Below, in pieces: positions 8,782 through 16,177 of a stretch of 64,000 nt of DNA. The notes under the pieces are model-generated. The model was not told where the DNA came from. It ran no database searches and was given only the letters and a program-made list of their open reading frames with translations. This stretch comes from CAYPZU01 sp964415395 (GTDB lineage Bacteria > Chlamydiota > Chlamydiia > Chlamydiales > SM23-39). Position 1 is the stretch's first letter. Every line of letters begins with the position of its first letter. The DNA lies in the NCBI GenBank assembly GCA_964415395.1, contig CAYPZU010000003.1, positions 1 through 64,000 of the forward strand, written 5' to 3'. Position numbers and translations under genes: made by a program.

Positions 8782-10111
8782 TTTTCTACTTCTTCCCCTC
8801 TTCCTCTTCAGCCAAGAGCTCGAAGTCCGGCTGCAGACCCGTTCGCCCCTGAAACCCGTTTATCTCAGCCGCCTCTCGACTCCGCCGAATCAAACCGACT
8901 GGCGCTACTACGACGAAATCCGCTCAATCCTCGAATTCGATTTCAACGCGAACGGCTTTTTTGCCGTCCTTGAAACAAAAGACAGCCTCGAAGACTCTCT
9001 CCGCATCCCCGATGCGCGGAGCCGCTTCGACGTTTCGCTCTGGAGGAAAGAAAAAACATCGTATGTTTTTTCGCTCCAGGCAGCGCAAAACAAGCTCAGT
9101 CTCACAGCCTTTAATATTGAGAAAGGCACCTCGAAAAAATATCCCGACGTGCCACTTACAGGCCGGATTGAAACCGACCGGGGAGCGCTCCACCGGCTCG
9201 CGGATGCGGTTCAAAAAGATCTTGTGGGCATCGAAGGAATTTCGTCGCTCAGGATTCTTTACGTCAACAGAATCAAGAACGCCGATTCAAAAGGGCCTGA
9301 ATGGCTCTCGGAGGTCTGGCTTTGCGATTCGGATGGCGCCGCGCCGCGCCAGATCACGCGCGAAAACAGCTATTGCATTTCTCCTTCGTTCCTTCCTCAA
9401 AGCTCGTCGATAGATCCGGAATTTTTGTACGTGTCGTATAAAACAGGGCAGCCGAAAATCTACCGCGCCTCCCTTTCCCAGCCGAAAGGGGAGCCGCTGG
9501 TCTCCCTCCGCGGCAACCAGGCGCTCCCCGCTTTAAGCCGCAAAGGGAATCAGCTCGCCTTTATTTCGGACGTGGCGGGACGCCCCGATCTGTTTCTGCA
9601 GACTCTCGACGCAGGCGGCCGAATGGTCGGCAAAGCGCGCCAACTCTACTCGTCGCCGCGGGCCACCCAAGCATCTCCCACCTTCAGCCCCGACGGGAAA
9701 CAGGTTGCCTTCGTTTCAGATAAAGACGGCCCGCCCCGCGTCTATCTCCTCGACGTCCTCGGCCCCAAAGAAACCAAACGGGCCGCGCCCCGCCTCCTCA
9801 CAAAAAAGAATCGGGAAAACACCGCCCCCGCCTGGTCCCCAGACGGCAAACGGATCGCCTATAGCGCGAAAACAGAAGGCGTCAGGCAAATCTACATCTA
9901 CGATCTCTCCGCGGATGAAGAAATTCAGCTCACGACCGGGCCGGAAAATAAAGAAAACCCCGCTTGGGCGCCAGACAGCCTCCACCTCGTTTACAACACC
10001 GAAAGCGAAGATATCTGCGAACTCTATCTCCTCCATATCAACGATCCGCAGCCCCTTCTTCTCACAAAAGGCCCTGGACAAAAACGGTTCCCTTCTTGGG
10101 AACCCCGCTGA
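8765..10111 (+). CDS. tolB: Tol-Pal system beta-propeller protein TolB
   Basis: 448 residues from the ATG at 8765, picked because it begins a signal peptide (MRTLLSFLLLPLFLFSQ); the longer frame from 8714 would bury it. The start lies 17 bp inside the TolA-like gene. An N-terminal domain is followed by a six-bladed propeller of repeated blades seen as QPKIYRASL, RPDLFLQTLDAGG, ASPTFSPDGKQVAFVSDKDG, APAWSPDGKRIAYSA and NPAWAPDSLHLVYNTES. TolB is periplasmic and binds Pal and TolA. The blade motif SPDGKxIAF is diagnostic for the WD40-like/TolB family. Confidence 0.93.
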   Translation: MRTLLSFLLLPLFLFSQELEVRLQTRSPLKPVYLSRLSTPPNQTDWRYYDEIRSILEFDFNANGFFAVLETKDSLEDSLRIPDARSRFDVSLWRKEKTSYVFSLQAAQNKLSLTAFNIEKGTSKKYPDVPLTGRIETDRGALHRLADAVQKDLVGIEGISSLRILYVNRIKNADSKGPEWLSEVWLCDSDGAAPRQITRENSYCISPSFLPQSSSIDPEFLYVSYKTGQPKIYRASLSQPKGEPLVSLRGNQALPALSRKGNQLAFISDVAGRPDLFLQTLDAGGRMVGKARQLYSSPRATQASPTFSPDGKQVAFVSDKDGPPRVYLLDVLGPKETKRAAPRLLTKKNRENTAPAWSPDGKRIAYSAKTEGVRQIYIYDLSADEEIQLTTGPENKENPAWAPDSLHLVYNTESEDICELYLLHINDPQPLLLTKGPGQKRFPSWEPR

Positions 10112-10126
10112 ATATTTTCTGCCGGC

Positions 10127-10156
10127 ATTGCATAAGAATTCAGGTTTAAGATAAAT
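10127..10156 (+). promoter_or_regulatory. Candidate internal promoter before pal
   Basis: TTGCAT at about 10127-10132 and TAAATT after an 18-bp spacer in the 70-bp gap between tolB and pal. Both boxes are imperfect. Extra expression of Pal over the other Tol proteins would make sense, but this is inference. Confidence 0.3.
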
Positions 10157-10181
10157 TGAATCTAAGGTTTGAGGAAAAATT

Positions 10182-10859
10182 ATGAAGCGATTCTTTCCTG
10201 TTGTTCTCGGTTCGATCGTCTTACTCGCTGGAGGATGCGTCTCCAATAGCAGTCAATCATGGGAAGACGTGAAAACAGCCGGACGCTACATGTCTCGGGG
10301 CGTTAACGCCCTTGTCGGAAAAGATTACGAATCCCGCATGCTCACCTCCGATGAAGAATTCATCGGCCCGTACGACGACGAATTCATCCCCTTAAGAGAC
10401 TCCGATCTGAGCGGCATGTTCGCTGCGAGCGACAGCGCGCTCCCGCAGCCTAAAGGAATTCCCGGAGAAAAAGGGATCCCCGGCCTGGGGCAGTTCTACG
10501 CTGCGCCCGATTCGATCAGCGGACTCTTCAACCCGGTTCACTTCGATACGGACGACCATATCGTGAGAGATAAAGCCGAAATTTCCGCTCTGATCCAGCT
10601 GGCCAATTATCTGAAAAAGAACCCCTCCGTCTATCTGGTTGTCGAAGGCCACACCGATGAAAGGGCAGCTGCAAGCTACAACATGGCTTTGGGAATGCGC
10701 AGAGCCAACTATGTTCGCTCATTCCTTGTGAAAAACGGCGTCGATCTCAACAGGATCTATACTGTTTCTCGGGGAAAAGAACACCCCCTGGCCCAGGGCC
10801 ATTCAGTGGATGACTGGAAAGTCAACCGCAGATCCGAATTCAAGATGTATCAGAAATAA
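10182..10859 (+). CDS. pal: Peptidoglycan-associated lipoprotein
   Basis: 225 residues. Signal peptide MKRFFPVVLGSIVLLAGGC with the lipidated cysteine at 19. A Pro/Gly-rich linker precedes the C-terminal OmpA-like domain (about 118-225): FDTDDHIV, VVEGHTDERAAASYNMALGMRRA and VSRGKEHPL contain the Asp and Arg that bind diaminopimelate in the family. It tethers the outer membrane to peptidoglycan and binds TolB; with the reduced chlamydial peptidoglycan its role is probably at the division site. Two bases separate it from the LysM lipoprotein. Confidence 0.93.
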   Translation: MKRFFPVVLGSIVLLAGGCVSNSSQSWEDVKTAGRYMSRGVNALVGKDYESRMLTSDEEFIGPYDDEFIPLRDSDLSGMFAASDSALPQPKGIPGEKGIPGLGQFYAAPDSISGLFNPVHFDTDDHIVRDKAEISALIQLANYLKKNPSVYLVVEGHTDERAAASYNMALGMRRANYVRSFLVKNGVDLNRIYTVSRGKEHPLAQGHSVDDWKVNRRSEFKMYQK

Positions 10860-10861
10860 TC

Positions 10862-11530
10862 ATGCGCACATGCGGAATTCTGGCGGGGATTGCGATTCTT
10901 TGGACCGCTTCCTCCTGTTCCCCGCTCCGCTCTTCTCCTCTAGATGAAAGGCACCAGTGGGAATTGACGCTCCACGAAGTGCAAACCAATCTCGACGACC
11001 TCCGCCATGACATCAACTGCTTCCAAACTGAAATCCAAATTCTCGACGGCCGGATCAAATATTATGAAAACGCGCTTGCTTCGCTGAAGCAGCAGGATCT
11101 GGAAAAACACCAGGTCAAAATCGACCAGCTTGCGCAGCAGATCCATGCTCTCGAAAAGAAATGGACCAGCCTGGACAAAAACCGCGAAGGAGACGCAGGA
11201 GAAATCCAGCAGCTTCTGTCCCACGCCAACGAGACGACGGCCGCTCTTTCCCAGTTCAAAGACCGGATCCAGGAGCTTGAGCAGGACATCCTTTCCCAAA
11301 ACCGCAGATTCGACGAGATCGCAAAACTCCGCGGCAACATCGAGACGATTGCCAAAGGAATCCGCAACAGCGCCGACATTTCCTACAAAGTGTATAAAGT
11401 GAAGCCGGGCGATTCCCTTGAAAAGATCGCCAAAGCCCACAAGACGGCTGTCGAGCGGATTAAAAAAGCGAATGGACTTGAGCAGGACCTGATCGTGGTC
11501 GGACAAGAGCTCAAAATCCCCAATGAGTAG
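10862..11530 (+). CDS. Lipoprotein with coiled coil and C-terminal LysM domain
   Basis: 222 residues. Signal peptide with lipobox at TASSC (Cys19). Residues about 35-165 are strongly heptad-rich (long coiled coil, LDGRIKYYENALASLKQQDL and following). The C-terminus (about 175-219, YKVKPGDSLEKIAKAHKTAV to VVGQELKIP) is a LysM peptidoglycan-binding module. Its place directly after pal corresponds to ybgF/cpoB in other bacteria, but TPRs are replaced by LysM, as in the chlamydial gene after pal. It probably links the Tol-Pal complex with peptidoglycan. It overlaps murI by 8 bp. Confidence 0.85.
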   Translation: MRTCGILAGIAILWTASSCSPLRSSPLDERHQWELTLHEVQTNLDDLRHDINCFQTEIQILDGRIKYYENALASLKQQDLEKHQVKIDQLAQQIHALEKKWTSLDKNREGDAGEIQQLLSHANETTAALSQFKDRIQELEQDILSQNRRFDEIAKLRGNIETIAKGIRNSADISYKVYKVKPGDSLEKIAKAHKTAVERIKKANGLEQDLIVVGQELKIPNE

Positions 11531-12374
11531 AGACCCTGTCCAGCCGATCGGGCTGTTCGACTCCGGATTCGGAGGATTGACCGTACTCAAACAGGTTCGC
11601 CGTCTCCTCCCTTACGAAAATACCGTCTACCTGGGAGACACAGCGCGCCTTCCCTACGGCAGCAAATCGCCTCAGACCATCCTCCGATTCGCGGAAGAGA
11701 ACGCCAGTTTTCTTCTCGAAAAGAAAATCAAAATCCTGATCGTCGCCTGCCACACCGCCTGCTCCCATTCGTTTGAGATTTTAAAAACTAAGCTCCCAAT
11801 CCCCGTGATCGGAGTGATCGAACCGGGAGCCAGACTTCTGGCTCAGGCGACAAAGACGAAGCGGGTTGCAGTGCTCGGAACTGCGAGCACGATCGGCTCG
11901 GGGATCTACCAGAATCTTTTCCAGTCCCGCTATCCGGAAATACAGATCTATCCCGTCTCCTGCCCTCTTTTCGTTCCCCTGGTCGAAGAGGGCTTTTACG
12001 CCCATCCCGCGGCCGCATCGATCGCTAAAGATTACCTGAGCCGCCTGGAAAGCACTGATATTGACGCAGCGCTTCTCGCATGCACACATTATCCTCTGAT
12101 GCGCGCGATCATCCAGAAAACGCTCGGATCCCACGTTGAACTGATCGAACCAGCCCAGGCCGCGGCAGAGGAAGCTGCATCCGTTTTGCGGCAAATGAAC
12201 CTTCTCAACGAAAGCCGCAAAGCGCCAGCCATCGAATTCTACGCCACTGACGATCCAGAAAAATTCCAAAGGCTAGGAAAAGCATTCCTGGACCGCGAGA
12301 TCGAACGGGTGATTCTCAAAAAAAATTATGAGCCGGCTATTGAAAAAAAAAAAGAATTTATGAAATTATTTTAA
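11523..12374 (+). CDS. murI: Glutamate racemase
   Basis: 283 residues, the normal length. It converts L- to D-glutamate for the peptidoglycan stem peptide. The N-terminus, IGLFDSGFGGLTVLKQVRRLLP, and LGDTARLPYGSKS are typical. The second catalytic cysteine is in LLACTHYPLM (about 184-193). The first catalytic cysteine lies in IVACHTACS, where nearly all family members have CNT; the Asn-to-His change affects a substrate-contacting position. Overlaps the LysM lipoprotein gene by 8 bp, so peptidoglycan synthesis is coupled to the Tol operon. Confidence 0.9.
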   Translation: MSRDPVQPIGLFDSGFGGLTVLKQVRRLLPYENTVYLGDTARLPYGSKSPQTILRFAEENASFLLEKKIKILIVACHTACSHSFEILKTKLPIPVIGVIEPGARLLAQATKTKRVAVLGTASTIGSGIYQNLFQSRYPEIQIYPVSCPLFVPLVEEGFYAHPAAASIAKDYLSRLESTDIDAALLACTHYPLMRAIIQKTLGSHVELIEPAQAAAEEAASVLRQMNLLNESRKAPAIEFYATDDPEKFQRLGKAFLDREIERVILKKNYEPAIEKKKEFMKLF

Positions 12375-12406
12375 ACGACGCCGAGCTCTTTCCCAAGAGG
12401 TATAAA

Positions 12407-13105
12407 ATGAGCCAAAAGAAGCGAATCCTGCTGATTGAAGATGAAGAAGACATCGCCGCACTGATCAAACTCCAAGCTGAATTATCCGGCTACAAGCTCC
12501 ACGTTGAAGTCGACGGCATCAACGGCTATCGAGCCATCGAGCGGGAAAAACCCGATCTCGTCATTCTCGACATCATGCTGCCTGGAGAAAACGGACTTGA
12601 TGTTTGCCGCAAAATGAAGAGCAACGCCGAACTGAAGAACATTCCAGTGATCATTCTCTCTGCAAAAGGGGAAGAGCTTGACGTCGTTCTCGGCCTTGAA
12701 CTCGGAGCGGACGACTACGTGCCGAAACCATTCTCTCCCAAAGTTCTCTTCTCCCGCATCAAAGCGGTCATGCGCCGCGGCAAAGAGCCGGAAAAAGTGG
12801 CTAAAACCGTCAAGTTCAGCGACTTCAACCTCGATATCGACCGCTATATTCTGCGGAAGGGGGACAAAATCATTCCGCTCACCCTGTCTGAATTCGGAAT
12901 CCTGCGCCGCCTCGTCACAAACCGGGGGAAAGTGCTGACCCGCAACCAGCTTCTGGATGATATCAACAACGACGACGCATTCATTGTCGACCGGAATATT
13001 GACGTCCACATCGCCTCGCTCCGCAAAAAACTGGGTCCTTCCTTCGACTGGATCGAGACTGTGAGGGGCGTCGGCTACCGTTTCCGCGAAGAGCCTTCCA
13101 TCTGA
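12407..13105 (+). CDS. OmpR/PhoB-type response regulator (orphan)
   Basis: 232 residues. Receiver domain (about 5-120) with acidic pocket IEDEED, phospho-acceptor Asp in LVILDIMLPGENG (about 53), Ser in IILSAKGEE and conserved Lys in YVPKPFSP. A winged-helix DNA-binding domain of the OmpR class follows (about 130-228: LTLSEFGILRRLVTNRGKVLTRNQLL and VDVHIASLRKKLG-like end). All phosphorylation residues are present, unlike chlamydial ChxR. No histidine kinase is adjacent; the next gene is a transporter. Ribosome site AAGAGG upstream. Confidence 0.88.
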   Translation: MSQKKRILLIEDEEDIAALIKLQAELSGYKLHVEVDGINGYRAIEREKPDLVILDIMLPGENGLDVCRKMKSNAELKNIPVIILSAKGEELDVVLGLELGADDYVPKPFSPKVLFSRIKAVMRRGKEPEKVAKTVKFSDFNLDIDRYILRKGDKIIPLTLSEFGILRRLVTNRGKVLTRNQLLDDINNDDAFIVDRNIDVHIASLRKKLGPSFDWIETVRGVGYRFREEPSI

Positions 13106-13125
13106 TTCATTCACAAAGAGGGGAC

Positions 13126-14337
13126 TTGGATAAAAACCCATTCTATTGCTCCTTTTCCCCTCTTACAGTGCTGTTCCTCACCTATTTTTTTCAGGCGTTC
13201 GAAGTCTATCTCATCCTGCCGACTTTCCAGTATCTGGCAGCCCGATTCACCCCTTCCCCCCTGCTGGACGCATCCCCGATCGGAATTTTATCGATCTCTC
13301 TAAGCCTGTATTTTGTAGGAACCATTCTGCTCACTCCCTATCTGGGCGCCTTCGCTGATTCGTTCGGCAAAAGAAAAGCTCTTCTCTTCATCGAAATCCT
13401 CCGTTTTACCAGCCTCTCTCTCTGCGGCCTCGGATTCTGGTCTGCCTACGCCGCATTCTATTTTTTCGGCCGCTTTATCTACGGCGTTTCTTCAGCCGTC
13501 TCCTTCGTAAGCCTCGCATCCATCGCCGACCTTTACGACGGAGTAAAGAGCCGCATCCGGGCATTCGGCCTCATCCGAATGATCGACGGCATCCTCCTCT
13601 CGTTCTATTTATATATGATCACGACTCTGCCTCACCCCTCTTTCGATCCGATCCCCACTCCCAATCAAATCTATTTGATCGCCAGCCTGGTTTCCTTATT
13701 CGTCTTCTCTTTTCTCTACACCAATTTTAAAGAAACCCAGCCTCAGGTTCATGAGTGGAACGGGCCCTGGCTCCGCTGCTATAAAGGGTTCGGTCAAATT
13801 CTGAAAGAACCTCAACTTAAATTCCTTCTGCTTCTTTATATTATCTGGGCTTATTCTTTCGGGTGTTTAGCCAAATATGCAACTTCAAGCATCTACTTTC
13901 AATCTGGAGAATTCCTTCTGGTTATTTTCCTGTTTCTTTTCACATGCCTCCTCAGCGCGGCAGGATATTTCCTCGTGCCTCTCATCTTTCCCCGCATCGG
14001 CGCTAAACCCATCTTCCTCTTCAGCTTTGGAACGGCCGCTGTTTTATCCGCTCTCTACGGAATCGGGTATTCCATTCCGCTGATCTCCCTTCTCCTCTCC
14101 GGATTTTCTATGGGCTTGCTCCTGACGCTCTTTCCTTGGCTCCTGAGCCAAATCATCCCCGCCGGCCTTCTCAGCAGAACCTTTTCGCTCAAACACGCTC
14201 TCTGGGGGGCAGGGCTTCTGACCAGCTACTACTTTCCCATCAATCCTCTGCCTCTCCTCCTCCTCTCCATTATCCTCCTCATCCGCTTCCATCCGCGGCC
14301 TGAATTCTTCCCCCCAGCGGAATATGCTGGTGAATAA
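13126..14337 (+). CDS. MFS transporter (TTG start)
   Basis: 403 residues with about twelve hydrophobic segments. The start is TTG at 13126, supported by AGAGGGG just upstream; no ATG lies near the first helix. GAFADSFGKRKALLFIEILRF (about 71-91) is the MFS loop 2-3 motif (GxxxDxxGRR/K). It follows the response regulator by 20 bp and may be co-transcribed. The substrate cannot be told. Confidence 0.85.
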   Translation: MDKNPFYCSFSPLTVLFLTYFFQAFEVYLILPTFQYLAARFTPSPLLDASPIGILSISLSLYFVGTILLTPYLGAFADSFGKRKALLFIEILRFTSLSLCGLGFWSAYAAFYFFGRFIYGVSSAVSFVSLASIADLYDGVKSRIRAFGLIRMIDGILLSFYLYMITTLPHPSFDPIPTPNQIYLIASLVSLFVFSFLYTNFKETQPQVHEWNGPWLRCYKGFGQILKEPQLKFLLLLYIIWAYSFGCLAKYATSSIYFQSGEFLLVIFLFLFTCLLSAAGYFLVPLIFPRIGAKPIFLFSFGTAAVLSALYGIGYSIPLISLLLSGFSMGLLLTLFPWLLSQIIPAGLLSRTFSLKHALWGAGLLTSYYFPINPLPLLLLSIILLIRFHPRPEFFPPAEYAGE

Positions 14338-14382
14338 TTAATTCCGGGACTAATTAGAAGTTGAGAAGAAGGTAGGCGGCTT

Positions 14383-14826
14383 ATGCGATTGATTCGGCAC
14401 ACTCTATTAATCATAACACTCTTAAGCTTAACGAATTGCGCCAGCAACACAGGAACAGGAGTTCTGGGAGGCGGAGTGGTTGGAGCGAGCATCGGCGGAG
14501 CGATCGGCGGCGGCAGCGGCGCGCTCATCGCCAGCGCAGCAGGCGTAGTAGCCGGAGGACTCATCGGCGCAGGTCTTGACGAACAAGACCGGAAAGTCAT
14601 GGAGAAAAGCAGCCCCCGCACCGTCGACCGGATGGACCGCCGAGAGCCCCTGACAATCAACGACGTCATCAAACTCAGCCAAAGCGGAGTCAACGACGAC
14701 TCGATCATCCGCTATATCCGAGATACCGGAAGCGGATACAACTTGACCCAGACGCAAATCCGCAGGCTCCAGGATACCGGCGTAAGCCAACGAGTCATCA
14801 ATTACATGGTCGACACCAGCAGGTAG
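14383..14826 (+). CDS. Glycine-zipper lipoprotein
   Basis: 147 residues. Signal peptide with Cys19 in LSLTNC; Asn at the -1 position is unusual for a lipobox. Residues about 24-64 form a glycine zipper (GVLGGGVVGASIGGAIGGG and AAGVVAGGLIGAGL), a transmembrane packing motif of the SlyB/YMGG type. The C-terminal 65 residues hold two similar helical blocks (NDVIKLSQSGVNDDSIIRYI and TQIRRLQDTGVSQRVINYMV), seen in many uncharacterised outer-membrane lipoproteins. Function unknown; outer-membrane location inferred. Confidence 0.8.
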   Translation: MRLIRHTLLIITLLSLTNCASNTGTGVLGGGVVGASIGGAIGGGSGALIASAAGVVAGGLIGAGLDEQDRKVMEKSSPRTVDRMDRREPLTINDVIKLSQSGVNDDSIIRYIRDTGSGYNLTQTQIRRLQDTGVSQRVINYMVDTSR

Positions 14827-14837
14827 CCAGCACCTAT

Positions 14838-14960
14838 GAACCTATCCGCAAATTATAACGTCGGTCTTCGGAAGCTTTTTGACCCCAGCGCCCCAAAATC
14901 AAATATTTTGATTCAAAAACCTCCTCGAATCCCTAACCCTCCTATTTTGCGGATAGGTTC
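14838..14960. repeat. 15-bp inverted repeat, related to a motif at 46.67 kb
   Basis: GAACCTATCCGCAAA (14838-14852) and its exact inverse TTTGCGGATAGGTTC (14946-14960), 93 bp apart. A third, near-identical copy (TTTGCGGATAGATTC) sits at 46666-46680 directly before the ATG of the first TagF-like gene. The right copy here is followed by CTATGAAC, the left is preceded by CCTAT. It may be a relic of a small mobile or regulatory element. Confidence 0.7.
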
Positions 14961-15036
14961 TATGAACGAGAAGCTTTCTTCTGGCTCGAATACAATTAAA
15001 AGTTTGTTGCTAAAAAAACAAAAAGCGCTTACATCT

Positions 15037-15078
15037 CATAGGTCAACGGCAACATCCAACCCATCGAAAAGACCTATG
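15037..15078 (+). promoter_or_regulatory. Inverted repeat covering the start codon of the TPR gene
   Basis: CATAGGTC (15037-15044) and GACCTATG (15071-15078) are perfect inverses; the last three bases of the right arm are the preferred ATG. In mRNA the stem would hide the start codon. No good Shine-Dalgarno is seen nearby. Confidence 0.45.
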
Positions 15079-16122
15079 TCCACACAACTCGAAAATGACC
15101 GCGATTTCGACGACGCTTTCTTCCAGCATAACCTCCCGCAATATTACCGCTCGATCCTGAAAGAGTTCCGGAAAATCACCCACTCCTTCGTCTCGTTCAA
15201 CGTCTTGTTTTCCGCTCTCTTCGCAGCTGAACTTTCCCTCTTTTTCTTCTTCCTCCCTTTCTTAAGCAAATCCGCTGTATTCGCCTTTGCGCTCGGCGGC
15301 CTGTTTCTCACCTGTTTTTCCTATTTCGTCCTCCTCTTTTATTATCAGGCAAAAAAACCGGAGCAGCTGATCCTGCTGAAAGATAAATTCGTCCAGTCGT
15401 GCCGCCAAATCCTCCCACTGCCTCCCGGAGAAGCGCAGCACCACCTCTCCCTGGCAGAAGCTCTCTCGAAACTCTCCACCTATCTCCAGGATTTCGAATG
15501 GAATTTCTATAAAACGCCGAAAGCCCTCCACTCATTCTCCCGGTTCATCGCCCGCTTTTCGGCTTACTGCTACTGGGAAGATGTTTTTAAAATGAAGCTC
15601 CTCCTGCTCCACGCCGCTGTCGAAGAGCACCTCAAGCAAATCCGCTCCACTCCTACAGACCTTGAAGTGCACGCTTCTCTTGCAAATACGTATGTGGCCC
15701 TCTCAAAAGTCTACACCGCCCCTTCCCATTCAGAGGGAACCCACCCGAGAGCCAGACGCTACTGGAAAAACAAAGCCCTTTTCGAAGATAAATTCCGATC
15801 TGCCGCAAGACTTGCGATCGAAGAATTCCGCATCCTGAGCCAATACGCGCCTAACGATCCGTGGGTGCATGAGCAGCTCGCCGTCGGCTATCGCGACCTC
15901 GGCATGCCCGAAGAAGAAGTGCGCGAAGTGGAAACCCTTTTGAAACTTCGCCCCCACGACAAAGAAATCCTCTTCCGGCTCGGAATGATTTATTTCGAGC
16001 AGGGTCAAAACGCAAAAGGCCTTCAAGTTTACGAAGAGCTGAAACAGGCCAATTTCAAAAAAGCGGAAGATCTCATCTCGGTGTACGGGAAGACGCCCCT
16101 TAAAAATTCTCTGACCCAATAA
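15076..16122 (+). CDS. Membrane-anchored TPR protein
   Basis: 348 residues from the ATG at 15076; the frame is open back to 14836, but the upstream 80 residues are low-complexity and run through the inverted repeats. Two hydrophobic segments (about 40-62 and 65-90, SVFLFFFLPFLS-type and FALGGLFLTCFSYFVLLFYY) form a hairpin anchor. The rest is helical; residues about 245-340 contain TPR-like pairs (DPWVHEQLAVGYRDLGMPEEEVREVE and KEILFRLGMIYFEQGQNAKG). Probably an inner-membrane scaffold exposing a cytosolic TPR domain. No specific function is known. Confidence 0.75.
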   Translation: MSTQLENDRDFDDAFFQHNLPQYYRSILKEFRKITHSFVSFNVLFSALFAAELSLFFFFLPFLSKSAVFAFALGGLFLTCFSYFVLLFYYQAKKPEQLILLKDKFVQSCRQILPLPPGEAQHHLSLAEALSKLSTYLQDFEWNFYKTPKALHSFSRFIARFSAYCYWEDVFKMKLLLLHAAVEEHLKQIRSTPTDLEVHASLANTYVALSKVYTAPSHSEGTHPRARRYWKNKALFEDKFRSAARLAIEEFRILSQYAPNDPWVHEQLAVGYRDLGMPEEEVREVETLLKLRPHDKEILFRLGMIYFEQGQNAKGLQVYEELKQANFKKAEDLISVYGKTPLKNSLTQ

Positions 16123-16177
16123 AAAAAGATTTCCTGAATAAATTTCCGATCCTTATGATGGCAAATCCAGGGTATAC

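Noticed and set aside
13126..13128. A missing start for the first MFS gene
   Set aside because: TTG preceded by AGAGGGG gives a normal alternative start, so truncation is not needed.
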